DNA of 54,364 nt from Candidatus Magasanikiibacteriota bacterium (GCA_018652595.1 JABIBU010000001.1:1-54364); one strand, 5' to 3'; counted from the first letter of the stretch, positions 1 through 8,401 are shown. The notes: generated by a model from the sequence alone, not told the origin. Program-made: numbers and translations.

Positions 1-1023
1 GTTTTTATTTTTGGCATGATGATAAGCAGTAACTGCGATCATCGTTGCATTGTCCATGGAATAAGAAGGCTGAGGAACAAGGAAAGTATACCCACAGGGC
101 ATCCCTCTTCGGGGAGAAGTTGAAAATTGTTTCTTTATTGCTTCTTCCAATGTGTCGCGTAATTTTTTGTTTGCAGATACGCCACCACCGAGAATCACTG
201 TTTTTGGTTTATATTGCTTTACAGCTTTAATTGTTTTGTGTACAAGTAGGTCAACAATGGCTTGTTCAAAACTCGCGCAGAAATCTTTTAAGGTTTTAGG
301 TTTTAGGTTATAGGTATTAGCATCTTTATTTTTTTTGGCATTATCTTGTAGCCAATATAATGCCGAGGTTTTTAGACCAGAAAAACTAAAATCAAAATCT
401 TTTGAGTTAATCATAGGACGAGGGAATTCTATTGCCTCAGGATTTCCTTTTTCTGCGTACTTAGAAATTTTTGGTCCACCCGGATAATCAAAGCCTAGTA
501 ATTTTGCAACTTTGTCAAAACACTCTCCAGCGGCATCATCGCGTGTTCCGCCTACTCGTTCATACTTACTCTCTTCAGTACTTAAAATAAGTTCTGAGTG
601 ACCTCCAGACGCTACCAAAGATAAGATAGGGTATTCAGTTTTACCCACTTTTTCGTCTTTTTGTATTTTTACACTATAGATATGACCTTCAATATGATTT
701 ATACTCACAATAGGAACATTCCAGAGATGGGATAGTGTCTTAGCTGTCTCAACACCAACAAGTAGGCCGGTAATTAATCCCGGCCCTGAAGTTACAGCAA
801 TAATGTCAGGGTTGTCTTGATTTTTCATTACTTCTTCAATCACAGGCAATATTTTTTCGGCATGAAGTCGGCCGGCAATCTCTGGGACCACGCCACCATA
901 TTTTTTGTGTATTTCAATTTGGCTAGCAGTTTTTTCAGCTAGTATTTCAATCTTTTCTTCTGTTATATCTATCAAGGCGACAGAGGTGTCGTCACATGAG
1001 GATTCAATACCTAAAATAATCAT
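1..1023 (-). CDS. tsaD: TsaD, tRNA threonylcarbamoyladenosine transferase (C-terminus cut by window edge)
   Basis: TsaD transfers the threonylcarbamoyl group to A37 of ANN-decoding tRNAs, working with TsaB and TsaE in the cytoplasm. Reading the minus strand from the ATG at 1023-1021 gives a protein starting MIILGIESSCDDTSVAL, the usual TsaD start, with the metal-binding NHIEGHIY (HxxxH) and the SGGHSEL and GGVSANKKLRD motifs. About 340 codons are visible with no stop before base 1, so only the last few residues are missing. It has its own promoter between it and the nad operon terminator. A short repeat at 291-320 is read in frame as NLKPKT-type residues and looks inserted in a loop. A short TsaB lies at 13.8 kb. 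Confidence 0.95.
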   Translation of the reverse strand, partial: MIILGIESSCDDTSVALIDITEEKIEILAEKTASQIEIHKKYGGVVPEIAGRLHAEKILPVIEEVMKNQDNPDIIAVTSGPGLITGLLVGVETAKTLSHLWNVPIVSINHIEGHIYSVKIQKDEKVGKTEYPILSLVASGGHSELILSTEESKYERVGGTRDDAAGECFDKVAKLLGFDYPGGPKISKYAEKGNPEAIEFPRPMINSKDFDFSFSGLKTSALYWLQDNAKKNKDANTYNLKPKTLKDFCASFEQAIVDLLVHKTIKAVKQYKPKTVILGGGVSANKKLRDTLEEAIKKQFSTSPRRGMPCGYTFLVPQPSYSMDNATMIAVTAYHHAKNKN

Positions 1024-1031
1024 ATAGTTAT

Positions 1032-1060
1032 ATTCTAGCTCAATTTAGGTTAAAAATCAA
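1032..1060 (-). promoter_or_regulatory. Promoter of tsaD
   Basis: On the minus strand, TTGATT (1060-1055), a 17-bp spacer and TAGAAT (1037-1032) lie just upstream of the tsaD start and downstream of the nad terminator. Confidence 0.55.
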
Positions 1061-1068
1061 GTATCAAA

Positions 1069-1091
1069 AAACAGCTGATTAGCTGTTTATT
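1069..1091 (-). terminator. Intrinsic terminator of the nad operon
   Basis: AAACAGCT-gatt-AGCTGTTT forms an 8-bp stem followed on the minus strand by a T run. It overlaps the nadB stop codon (1089-1087). Confidence 0.75.
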
Positions 1092-2589
1092 TTTTCTTGA
1101 TAAAATGGCATCCAATACTTTCTTTTCTGTCTAGTGCTGCTTGGGTAATGAGCATTGCATTTATACACAAGCTTTTTAATTCAATAATTTCCTTACCGAT
1201 ATCTTTTTTATATACCTCCTCTATCTGAGTATTATATTTGTTCAGATTGTCCAGAGTTTGTTTTAGGTTTTTTTGATTTCTGATGATACCTACGTTTTTC
1301 CACATTAATTTTTGTATTTGGTTTTTTATATTTAAAATTTGCCTTGTGTTTGGCGAGCACACCCCAGTATTTCGTGACTTTTCATTCTCAATAGGGGATT
1401 TCTTATTCTTCTTTACATACTCTTTTGCGGATTCAATAGCTTTGGAACTAAAAACCATACATTCTAGTAGGGAATTAGAAGCTAAACGATTGGCACCATG
1501 AACCCCAGTATGGGCTACTTCTCCAAAGGCAAAAAGTCCAGGAATATTTGTTTCACCTTTTAAATTGGTGTGTACACCTCCACAGACAAAGTGAGCGGCT
1601 GGGGAAATTGGAATTAGGTCGCGATCTATTTTTATACCATGCCACCATAGGTTTTCAAAAAGATATGGAAAACGTTTTTTTATAAAACTGCTACCTTTGT
1701 GTCTGATATCCAAAAATACTTTTCCATTTTTTAGTTCTTCAAAAATAGCTCGAGAAACAATATCACGAGGAGCCAAATCAGCAAGCTTGTGATATTTTGA
1801 CATGAATTTTTCTCCTTTATCATTTACCAAAAAACCACCCTCACCACGAACAGTTTCCGATATTAGTAAAGCCGGTTTATTTTTTTTATCCAATGCTGTC
1901 GGGTGAAATTGAATAAATTCCATACCTCTAATTTCTGCACCAGCCTCGTGTGCCATGGCGACCCCGTCTCCTGTGGCAATTTTTGGGTTTGAATTGCGCA
2001 AATATACCTGTCCTGCTCCACCAGTGGCTAAGATTGTGGCTTTTGCAGAAAAATTTAATATTTTATTTTGTTCAGTATCTAAAACTAGTGTTCCTATACA
2101 TTTTTCGTTCTTTATTAATAGCTTATAAGCCAAGTGTGATTCAAAAATATTTATATTTTTGTTGTGCCTTACTTGGTGGATCAGCGCTCGTTCTATTTCT
2201 TTTCCAGTAGTGTCGTGAGAGTGGGCGATTCTTTTTGCGCTATGGCCCCCTTCTTTGCTTAGGCAAAGCTTGTCTTGTTTTTTGCTAAAGCCAACACCTA
2301 GATCGATTAGGCGCTTTATCTCTTTTGGGGCTTGTTTTATCATTAGTTCCACTGCTTTTTTGTTATTCAAATTGCAACCTGCCTTTAGTGTGTCCTCAAT
2401 GTGTTTATCAAAGCTGTCATACTTATCAAGTACAGCTGCGATACCACCCTGGGCATAGTTGGAATTACTTTCCATTAATTCTTTTTTGGTGACAATAGCG
2501 ACGGTTCCATATTTACTAGCTTGCAAAGCAAAATTAAGCCCAGCGATACCGGAGCCTATTACGAGGAAGTCATAATTAAATTCGTTCAT
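1087..2589 (-). CDS. nadB: L-aspartate oxidase NadB
   Basis: NadB oxidises L-aspartate to iminoaspartate with FAD, the first step of de novo NAD synthesis. The 500-residue length is normal. The N-terminus has the dinucleotide motif VIGSGIAGLNFAL; next comes SNYAQGGIAA; the substrate region carries EGGHS and RIAHSHDTTG; the C-terminal FAD motif reads GEVAHTGVHGANRLASNSLLE, as in the E. coli enzyme. The C-terminal three-helix domain is present. It is the last gene of the nadE > nadMA > nadC > nadB operon and is followed at once by a terminator. Its product feeds NadA two genes upstream, so the pathway is complete within the operon. Confidence 0.96.
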   Translation of the reverse strand: MNEFNYDFLVIGSGIAGLNFALQASKYGTVAIVTKKELMESNSNYAQGGIAAVLDKYDSFDKHIEDTLKAGCNLNNKKAVELMIKQAPKEIKRLIDLGVGFSKKQDKLCLSKEGGHSAKRIAHSHDTTGKEIERALIHQVRHNKNINIFESHLAYKLLIKNEKCIGTLVLDTEQNKILNFSAKATILATGGAGQVYLRNSNPKIATGDGVAMAHEAGAEIRGMEFIQFHPTALDKKNKPALLISETVRGEGGFLVNDKGEKFMSKYHKLADLAPRDIVSRAIFEELKNGKVFLDIRHKGSSFIKKRFPYLFENLWWHGIKIDRDLIPISPAAHFVCGGVHTNLKGETNIPGLFAFGEVAHTGVHGANRLASNSLLECMVFSSKAIESAKEYVKKNKKSPIENEKSRNTGVCSPNTRQILNIKNQIQKLMWKNVGIIRNQKNLKQTLDNLNKYNTQIEEVYKKDIGKEIIELKSLCINAMLITQAALDRKESIGCHFIKKK

Positions 2590-2671
2590 ATCCGTCTAAT
2601 CAGTTTGATTCGTGTATCTATTTGGTAGATTGTTTAATAGATACACGGATTCAACAGATATAACGGATTAG
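2588..2671. repeat. Imperfect inverted repeat, 'GATACACGGAT' family, copy 1
   Basis: Between nadB and nadC, ATTCGTGTATCTAT on the left pairs with ATAGATACACGGAT on the right, with outer matching CCGT/ACGG words. The same words recur in a longer palindrome at 53055-53165, so this is a dispersed repeat family and not an operator unique to nadB. Confidence 0.7.
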
Positions 2672-2680
2672 AACTAATTT

Positions 2681-3544
2681 TTATAAAATATTTAAAGAAA
2701 TGTCCAAAGACTTAACTGAATGCGTCAAACTACCCAAAGAAATAATATCAACACCAGTCTTTTGGTATTCACGAATATTTTTTTCTGTTATTCCACCAGA
2801 TGCTTCTATAATGATGTCCGGATTTGTTTTTTTGATCTGCTTTATTATTTTTTTGATCTTTTCTGGTCTCATATTGTCTAGCATTATTGCACCAGGATTT
2901 AGTTTGGCGAATTCAAAAACCTGTTTTTCTGTCTTACACTCTATTTCGTAGAAAGAAGTTATGGGTTTTAGGTTATGGGTTTTAGTATTGGCGATGTGAT
3001 TGTCTTTTATCAAGATCCAGTCGTAGAGTCCTAGTCTGTGTGTTCCACCACCACCGAGTGCCACAGCTTTTTTGTCTAAGAGCCCCCATTGTGTTTTGCG
3101 AGTAGAGCAGAGGAGGGGGTTGTTTTTAGTTATGAGTTTATTAGTCTGTGTTGCAATTCCAGACATTCGTTGAAGAATATTTAAGATAGTTCGTTCTAGT
3201 TTTAATATGTCTTTGATTTTTCCTGATAGCTTAATTATTTTTTCATTCTTTTTAATTTTCTGCCCATCTTTTTTATAGGTTTTAGGTTTTAGGTTGTAGG
3301 TATTTAGGATGCTTTCAACTTCTTCTAATCCAGCCAAAATACAGTTTTCTTTGACGGTGATGATTGCTGTAACTTTTGGATTGGATTTTATAATGGTGTC
3401 TGTTGTGATATCACCCTTGGTATCTAAATCTTCTTGTAGCATAAAATCTACCAACCATTTTACTTGGGTGTTATATTTTTTATTTTTGAGAGACAATTTT
3501 TCTTTTTGATTGAAATATTTTTTTATGGTTTGATTTTTGGTCAT
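2681..3544 (-). CDS. nadC: Nicotinate-nucleotide pyrophosphorylase (quinolinate phosphoribosyltransferase) NadC
   Basis: NadC converts quinolinate and PRPP to nicotinate mononucleotide, CO2 and PPi. The 287 residues carry the family motifs in order: GDITTDTI, ERTILNILQRMSGIA, TRKTQWGLLDKKAV, GGGGTHRLGLYDWILIKDNH, the acidic pocket IECKTEKQ and LDNM, and the C-terminal EASGGI and GVDIISLGSLTHS. The TRKT loop has WGLLDKKAV where many enzymes have PGLR..EKYAV. Two short in-frame insertions (3274-3308 and 2961-2990) encode NLKPKT/NLKPIT-like words copied from a repeat also seen in tsaD. It starts one base after the nadMA stop, so it is probably translationally coupled. Confidence 0.95.
   Translation of the reverse strand: MTKNQTIKKYFNQKEKLSLKNKKYNTQVKWLVDFMLQEDLDTKGDITTDTIIKSNPKVTAIITVKENCILAGLEEVESILNTYNLKPKTYKKDGQKIKKNEKIIKLSGKIKDILKLERTILNILQRMSGIATQTNKLITKNNPLLCSTRKTQWGLLDKKAVALGGGGTHRLGLYDWILIKDNHIANTKTHNLKPITSFYEIECKTEKQVFEFAKLNPGAIMLDNMRPEKIKKIIKQIKKTNPDIIIEASGGITEKNIREYQKTGVDIISLGSLTHSVKSLDISLNIL
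3274..3308. repeat. In-frame iterated 7-mer repeat inside nadC (with a second copy at 2961-2990)
   Basis: The plus strand reads (TTTTAGG)n-like words; on the coding strand these translate as YNLKPKT. A near-identical tract sits inside tsaD at 291-320. The tract preserves the reading frame and lies between conserved NadC motifs, consistent with insertion in a surface loop. Confidence 0.75.
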
Positions 3545-3545
3545 A

Positions 3546-4826
3546 TTAGTTTTTTATCATTTTGTCTAGTGCTTTTTTTGCTTTTATTTTAATATCTTCG
3601 CCTACTTCAATAACATGCTTTTCTTGCTCTAGAGATTCTAATACATTTTCTAGTGTATTTTTTTTCATTTGTATGCAAACACTGCCGACTGAGTAGAATT
3701 TTTTATTCGGAACTTCGATTTGTAGTCTTTCTATCATTCCCATTTCCGTGGCAATAATAAATTCTTGGGCATCACTTTCTTTTGCATAGGTAATCATTCC
3801 AGATGTTGAGGTCACGTGGTCAGCTTGCTCAATTATTTCCATTGGACACTCTGGGTGAACTACTACTTTTGCATCTGGGTGAAGTTCTTTTCCTTTTTTT
3901 AATTTTTCAATTAAAATTTTTGAGTGAACATAACAAAATCCATCCCAAGGAATTATTTGTTTTTCAGGTAATTTTGATTGGACATAGTTTGCTAGATTTT
4001 TATCAGGAAGAAAAATTATTTGTTTTGCATCTAGATTTTTTACTATTTCCACAGCATTGGCAGAAGTGCAACAGACATCACAGTGAGCTTTTGTTTCGGC
4101 TGTAGTATTTACATAGCAAACAGTTTTTGCTTCTGGATATTTGGCCTGCATCTGTTTCAGTTCTTCTGTATCAACCATACCTGCCATTGGGCACCTAGCT
4201 TCGTAAGTTGGGAGCAAGACTGTTTTGTCTGGGTTTAGTATTTTTGCAGTTTCTGCCATAAAGTCGACCCCACAAAATAGGATGATTTTTGCATCTGTTT
4301 CTACAGCACGCTTTGCTAGTTCTAGTGAATCACCAATAAAGTCAGCAATTTGATAAATTTCTGGGCGTTGGTAGTTGTGTACCAAAATAACAGCCTGCTT
4401 TTCTTTTTTTAAATTATTAATTTTATCTACTAGTTTTTTCATATTTCTTATTTTGGTGCCAGAAATGTTGATATTGATTTTTAATTTTTTTACTTGTATA
4501 TTTTTTTCTTCAAATAATTCTTCGACCCAATCATTGCCAGTGTAGACTACATCGAAATTGCCGGCTATGTTTTTTACATGATCTATCCAGTTGTTTTCAT
4601 CATGAATATCTGGAATTGCAATTATTTTGTAATTTGTGTTTGAGTTTTGTAGAGACTTTTCAATCATACTTTTTCTCTCTTTAAAACTATGTGGATTTTC
4701 ACTAGTATCACTATATTGAGAGCTTCCAATGCCAATAATAATCTCGTCTTCAGAGATTTGTTTTATTGCGTCTAAATGTCCCTCGTGAAAGGGTTGGAAT
4801 CTTCCTATAAATAATGCTGTTTTCAT
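3546..4826 (-). CDS. nadA: Bifunctional NadM-type NMN/NaMN adenylyltransferase fused to quinolinate synthase NadA
   Basis: A single 426-residue reading frame joins two NAD enzymes. Residues 1-128 are a nucleotidyltransferase of the archaeal NadM type: GRFQPFHEGHL at 8-18 (the HxGH adenylylation motif) and ISGTKIR at 121-127. Residues about 131-426 are NadA, which condenses iminoaspartate and DHAP to quinolinate on a [4Fe-4S] cluster: HNYQRPE, FCGVDFMAETAKIL (C185), CCTSANAV (C252/C253), ATEMGMI and SVCIQMKKNTLE (C384). All three cluster cysteines are present. NadM normally continues some 40 residues past SGTxIR; here NadA begins at once, so the NMNAT domain is short. The fusion supplies the second and fourth steps of the pathway. 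No internal start or frameshift is needed. Confidence 0.93.
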   Translation of the reverse strand: MKTALFIGRFQPFHEGHLDAIKQISEDEIIIGIGSSQYSDTSENPHSFKERKSMIEKSLQNSNTNYKIIAIPDIHDENNWIDHVKNIAGNFDVVYTGNDWVEELFEEKNIQVKKLKININISGTKIRNMKKLVDKINNLKKEKQAVILVHNYQRPEIYQIADFIGDSLELAKRAVETDAKIILFCGVDFMAETAKILNPDKTVLLPTYEARCPMAGMVDTEELKQMQAKYPEAKTVCYVNTTAETKAHCDVCCTSANAVEIVKNLDAKQIIFLPDKNLANYVQSKLPEKQIIPWDGFCYVHSKILIEKLKKGKELHPDAKVVVHPECPMEIIEQADHVTSTSGMITYAKESDAQEFIIATEMGMIERLQIEVPNKKFYSVGSVCIQMKKNTLENVLESLEQEKHVIEVGEDIKIKAKKALDKMIKN

Positions 4827-4845
4827 AACACTGATTACGTTGATT

Positions 4846-5610
4846 TTATTGGATTACACAGATTGGTAAAGGTTTTCTTTTGTGTTCTGAATTTTTTATT
4901 AAATTTTGCACTAGTTTCACATCGGTATCAACAAAATTATTTAAACTTTCATTATTTTCTCCACCCGAGGCGGATCTGTCTTGGTCGGAAATTGCCATCA
5001 AGATTTTATCTAATTTATCATAAGTTATTCCCAATTCATCTTCATCAGTCTGTCCTTCCCAAAGCCCAGCAGTTGGCGGGCGATCAATAATTTCTTGTGG
5101 AATACCAATATATTTTGCTAGTTCGCGTTCTTCTGTTTTGTATAGATCTCCAATTGGCAAAAGATCTGCTCCACCATCACCGTGTTTGGTAAAGTAGCCT
5201 GTCATTATTTCAGTTTTGTTTCCAGTGCCGAGTACTAGTCCATTTATTTCATTTGCCTTTGAATACAGCAGTGTCATTCGAATTCTGGTCTTGAGGTTGC
5301 CAAGGGTTTGTCTACCGAGTTCGAAATCTAGTGTTTCAGTGTAGCTTTTTAAAATAGGATCAAGCTGTAAGTTGTAAGTTGTAAGTCGTAAGTTTTTTGC
5401 TACCAATATTGCTAAGTCGAGATCTTCTGTGGTGTTGGTGGAGGAGGGGAGGATAAAGGTATGCACTTTGTCGGCCCCAAGGGCTTCTACGGCCAAATAT
5501 GCGACTACAGAGGAGTCTAGACCACCACTAAGACCCAAAACAACCGGTTTGTCGCCAGCCTGGATTTTGATAAAATTTATGAGTTTTTGCTTAATTTGCT
5601 CTAATTTCAT
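4846..5610 (-). CDS. nadE: NH3-dependent NAD+ synthetase NadE
   Basis: NadE amidates deamido-NAD to NAD+ with ATP. The 254-residue protein has the PP-loop SGGLDSS at 28-34, GNLKTRIRM, GTGNKTEIMTGYFTKHGDG and DLYKTEERELA, all typical of the short ammonia-dependent form. The N-terminal glutaminase domain of the long form is absent. It is the promoter-proximal gene of the operon; the fusion gene starts 20 bases downstream. A short iterated repeat (5363-5396, GTAAGTT words) is read in frame as RLTTYNLQLD in the segment after residue 73, another case of repeat insertion into a conserved gene. Confidence 0.95.
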   Translation of the reverse strand: MKLEQIKQKLINFIKIQAGDKPVVLGLSGGLDSSVVAYLAVEALGADKVHTFILPSSTNTTEDLDLAILVAKNLRLTTYNLQLDPILKSYTETLDFELGRQTLGNLKTRIRMTLLYSKANEINGLVLGTGNKTEIMTGYFTKHGDGGADLLPIGDLYKTEERELAKYIGIPQEIIDRPPTAGLWEGQTDEDELGITYDKLDKILMAISDQDRSASGGENNESLNNFVDTDVKLVQNLIKNSEHKRKPLPICVIQ

Positions 5611-5621
5611 ATATAAGTCTT

Positions 5622-5650
5622 ATTCTAACAAAAAAATGGCTTTTTGACCA
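5622..5650 (-). promoter_or_regulatory. Candidate promoter of the nad operon
   Basis: On the minus strand, TGGTCA (5650-5645), 17 bp, then TAGAAT (5627-5622), 11 bases from the nadE start. The -35 is weak and lies inside a small AATGG/CCATT hairpin. A second candidate -35, TTGACT (5678-5673), lacks a good -10. Confidence 0.4.
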
Positions 5651-5684
5651 TTTTTTGAAGATTACTTTTATTAGTCAAAATGAT

Positions 5685-5702
5685 CCATTATCTAGATAAT
5701 GG
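5685..5702. promoter_or_regulatory. Perfect 18-bp palindrome upstream of the nad operon (possible operator)
   Basis: CCATTATCTAGATAATGG is a perfect dyad located 75-92 bp upstream of nadE, in the divergence-free gap between the nad operon and the preceding terminator. Position and symmetry suit a dimeric regulator. No cognate regulator can be named from the window. Confidence 0.35.
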
Positions 5703-5736
5703 TACTATATAATGTTACAGAAGTCAAAAAGTAAAA

Positions 5737-5766
5737 CAACCTGCAAAATTGGCAGGTTGTTTTTTA
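5737..5766. terminator. Bidirectional terminator after the secreted-protein gene
   Basis: ACAACCTGC-caaaattgg-GCAGGTTGT type stem with T-rich tracts on both strands, between the 3' end of the 5794-6798 gene and the nad promoter region. Confidence 0.7.
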
Positions 5767-5793
5767 ATAAATATTTTTTTAGTCTACTTCTAA

Positions 5794-6798
5794 TTAGTTA
5801 CATCCAGTTATTATTCCATTGACAACTACTGTGGTAGAAGCTGCTCCACAAGTACCAGTCCAACCAGCGTTTGCACCAACAAAAATACCACTATCAAATC
5901 TTACTACGCCATCAACCTCTAGCTGGTCTACAATATATAAACTGGAACTAGTTAAACTTAGCCCAGGAACAGCAAGTTCAGATGCCCCTATCTGCACACG
6001 ACCATCGCGAACTCCATTATTGTTAACACCAGCGTAAAGTTTTAAATCTGGTCCAGACCCATCTTCATCTGTATCTTTTAGTGCATAAATAGAAGCTGTA
6101 TAATCTTCGAATACAATATCTCCTCCTTCAGTAGATAGTGCCTTTCCAAAACCAGATGCCATCACTATTCCATTTGCAAGAGCAGATCCTCCCGGAGTGT
6201 TATAAACCAATTGGAGAGCTCTATATTCATGTGTCTGAGTATCATTATCATCTCCAGTAAAACTAATTGACAGGCCTCTGGTAGTATTCTCTTGGGTGTG
6301 ACCAGCAGTGGCACCTGTCATGTTAATTCTCATACCTGTGGTGTCTTGATCATCTGTTGCACTCTTTACCTCTAAGTGCACTATTTCTGAAGCGGAAGAA
6401 TTATTCGTTGTGGATGCATCAATATATACATAGTCAGTAGCTCCTAGAGTAGTTGTTACTTGGCCATTTGAAATAATTGTTCCCAAATAAGCTGTACCAG
6501 AAGCAAATACATTCCCCCAGGCAGATCCCGAAGCACCTAAATCGTAGGTATTATTGGCACTAGGTAAGATATTACTAGCTACATCAGCTGTGACAACCAT
6601 TTTATCAGTAGCTGCATTTCCAATGGTGGTGGTAGTACCATTGACTGTGAGATTGCCTGTTAAGGTGGAGTTTCCTGTGACTCCCAATGTTCCGCCAACA
6701 GATACATTGTTTGCTATTGTAGTAGCTGCAAAAACAACTACAGGGGCCATCAATAGGCCAATAGCGAGGGAAAGAAAAAACAGTGTTCTTTTTTTCAT
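5794..6798 (-). CDS. Secreted repeat-rich surface protein
   Basis: The 334-residue product begins with a signal peptide (KKR, a hydrophobic stretch to about residue 24, cleavage near VFA-AT). It is followed by short beta-type repeats rich in G, N, T, such as GGTLGVTGNSTLTGNLTVNG, then a DLGASGSAWGNVFASGT segment like those of phage tail fibres and other CPR surface proteins. The C-terminus has two cysteines (GTCGAAS and GCN at the end). No catalytic motif is visible. It shares orientation with the next secreted-protein gene upstream at 6866-8164 and is probably exported to the cell surface. The exact function is unknown. Confidence 0.8.
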   Translation of the reverse strand: MKKRTLFFLSLAIGLLMAPVVVFAATTIANNVSVGGTLGVTGNSTLTGNLTVNGTTTTIGNAATDKMVVTADVASNILPSANNTYDLGASGSAWGNVFASGTAYLGTIISNGQVTTTLGATDYVYIDASTTNNSSASEIVHLEVKSATDDQDTTGMRINMTGATAGHTQENTTRGLSISFTGDDNDTQTHEYRALQLVYNTPGGSALANGIVMASGFGKALSTEGGDIVFEDYTASIYALKDTDEDGSGPDLKLYAGVNNNGVRDGRVQIGASELAVPGLSLTSSSLYIVDQLEVDGVVRFDSGIFVGANAGWTGTCGAASTTVVVNGIITGCN

Positions 6799-6865
6799 AT
6801 GAGTTAGATTAGATTAATTTATTATATAAAATTATTTAATTAAGACTACTTTTGATTATTTATTA

Positions 6866-8164
6866 TTAATCCAACACTGTGCCATCGGGATATATTTCTG
6901 CTTCATCTATTGTGACAATTCTATCCCATCTAAAATTAAGACTCTCAAAAGCTGTTTCGTCTTTGACATGTCTCTTTTTGCCATCTTCTAGCCTGTATAC
7001 TTTGGGGTCATTTTCATATTTAATTATAGTGTAGTTGGGATGGCGGTCTGTATAGTCAATTTCAGAGCCAACGCTATATTTATCAAGTAAAGCCTCATCA
7101 ATATCTTCTATCCAGTCCCATGAATAGTTGAGAGAGTTAAATATACTTTCGGCAGTGATCCAATACTTTTCTGTACCCAAGAGTAGATAAACTTTTGGAT
7201 CGGTCACTGTCTTTACTAATGCACCATATTTTGGGTCGTACTTTGGGCCCCATGGCATGAAACCAAGGGCGTCATCTTTTGTGGAGTCTAGCTGGGTCTC
7301 ACTTACCAATACGACATCTGACCATGAATCAAAGTAGGTAAAAAAGACATCAGAGCGCTTGAATGCGCGTTTGGCACAATCTTTTGTTACATAGTATACC
7401 GCACTGTCATTTTCATTTTTGTAGGCTTGTCCCGTCTCTAGATTGCAGTCTGTTGTATCGTTGCCATAGTATGCACTATCATGTTCTTGGTCAGTTAGCT
7501 CAATGCTATCTGATACAATGATAGAGCCTCCTGATTCACCCATGATTTTGGTGTAGACTTGTTTAATACCATTGCCCAATTCTAATTTCCACTCCTTTCC
7601 ACTTGCGTAATCTTCGAAACTAACACCTTCAAATGAATTGGAATTGGAAATTGCAATTTTATCAGCATCTTTGTAGTTAAAATTGAGAGTAACTGAAGTT
7701 GTATCAGTCTTTTGGGCACCAGCGTCAATAGCAAAACCATCAATTCCTTCTTTGTCTATGCTTGGGAGCAAAATGATCGAATAGCCACTTATACTAGAAC
7801 ATGTACCGCTTGGAGTTAGCGTGATTGTGTGTTGAGATACATCACCACTACAAGTTAGTGTTATAGATGAGGCAGAATTAGTACAAGTAGATGCTGTTGA
7901 ACATCTATTGTTGCTGGTTACAGCGAAACCACTACGATTGGAAGAAGTGAGGGATACAACCGAATTAGCTTCTACGATAAATTGTACATTATTAGTATCT
8001 ACTGTAAAGGATTGAACTGAGGTATTTGTGCCTAGAGTAAAATTATTACCACCTATAGTAAGGATAGCACCCGACCCAGCACCAACGTCGTTTGCAGCAA
8101 GTGTATATAGTGGAGTCAGTATTGTGATACACAAAAACAACAAACTAAATTTTATTTTATTCAT
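6866..8164 (-). CDS. Secreted protein with two C-terminal VYxL/W repeats
   Basis: A 432-residue exported protein with an N-terminal signal peptide ending near TLA-AN. Residues up to about 170 are Ser/Thr-rich and beta-like, with paired cysteines (CSTASTC). The C-terminal 110 residues hold two copies of a repeat: DPKVYLLLGTEKYWI..FNSLNYSWDWIEDIDE and DPKVYRLEDGKKRHV..FESLNFRWDRIVTIDE. Such repeats occur in many secreted Patescibacteria proteins; whether they bind the wall or a polymer is not known. It has a good promoter upstream, then the 5794-6798 gene follows in the same direction. Confidence 0.8.
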   Translation of the reverse strand: MNKIKFSLLFLCITILTPLYTLAANDVGAGSGAILTIGGNNFTLGTNTSVQSFTVDTNNVQFIVEANSVVSLTSSNRSGFAVTSNNRCSTASTCTNSASSITLTCSGDVSQHTITLTPSGTCSSISGYSIILLPSIDKEGIDGFAIDAGAQKTDTTSVTLNFNYKDADKIAISNSNSFEGVSFEDYASGKEWKLELGNGIKQVYTKIMGESGGSIIVSDSIELTDQEHDSAYYGNDTTDCNLETGQAYKNENDSAVYYVTKDCAKRAFKRSDVFFTYFDSWSDVVLVSETQLDSTKDDALGFMPWGPKYDPKYGALVKTVTDPKVYLLLGTEKYWITAESIFNSLNYSWDWIEDIDEALLDKYSVGSEIDYTDRHPNYTIIKYENDPKVYRLEDGKKRHVKDETAFESLNFRWDRIVTIDEAEIYPDGTVLD

Positions 8165-8194
8165 ACAAAATTATCTACTAATATTTATTGATAT

Positions 8195-8223
8195 ATTATA
8201 CTCCTTTTTTGTGTGTTAATCAA
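8195..8223 (-). promoter_or_regulatory. Promoter of the 6866-8164 gene
   Basis: Minus strand TTGATT (8223-8218), 17-bp spacer, TATAAT (8200-8195), about 31 bases before the start codon. Confidence 0.7.
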
Positions 8224-8281
8224 AAAAAAATAGGAAATTGTGGATAAGTGGACCAACTTAATTTTGAGGATAAATTAACTC

Positions 8282-8310
8282 TTGACTTATCTTTCAAAAT
8301 ATAGTATAAT
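8282..8310 (+). promoter_or_regulatory. Promoter of tRNA-Glu
   Basis: TTGACT (8282-8287), 17-bp spacer, TATAAT (8305-8310), 15 bases upstream of the tRNA. Confidence 0.8.
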
Positions 8311-8325
8311 ATTCCCGTCATTTAT

Positions 8326-8397
8326 GGCCCGTTCGTCTAGTGGTTAGGATTCCAGGTTTTCATCCTGGCGACAGGGGTTCGATTCCCCTACGGGCTA
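8326..8397 (+). tRNA. tRNA-Glu (TTC)
   Basis: Cloverleaf with acceptor GGCCCGT/ACGGGCT, anticodon stem CCAGG/CCTGG with loop TTTTCAT (anticodon TTC) and T arm AGGGG-TTCGATT-CCCCT. No CCA is encoded. The first acceptor pair is a G-U wobble. Confidence 0.95.
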
Positions 8398-8401
8398 CAA
8401 A

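Noticed and set aside
45-230. 61-codon plus-strand ORF at the left edge
   Set aside because: It lies wholly within tsaD on the other strand and has no motif or SD.
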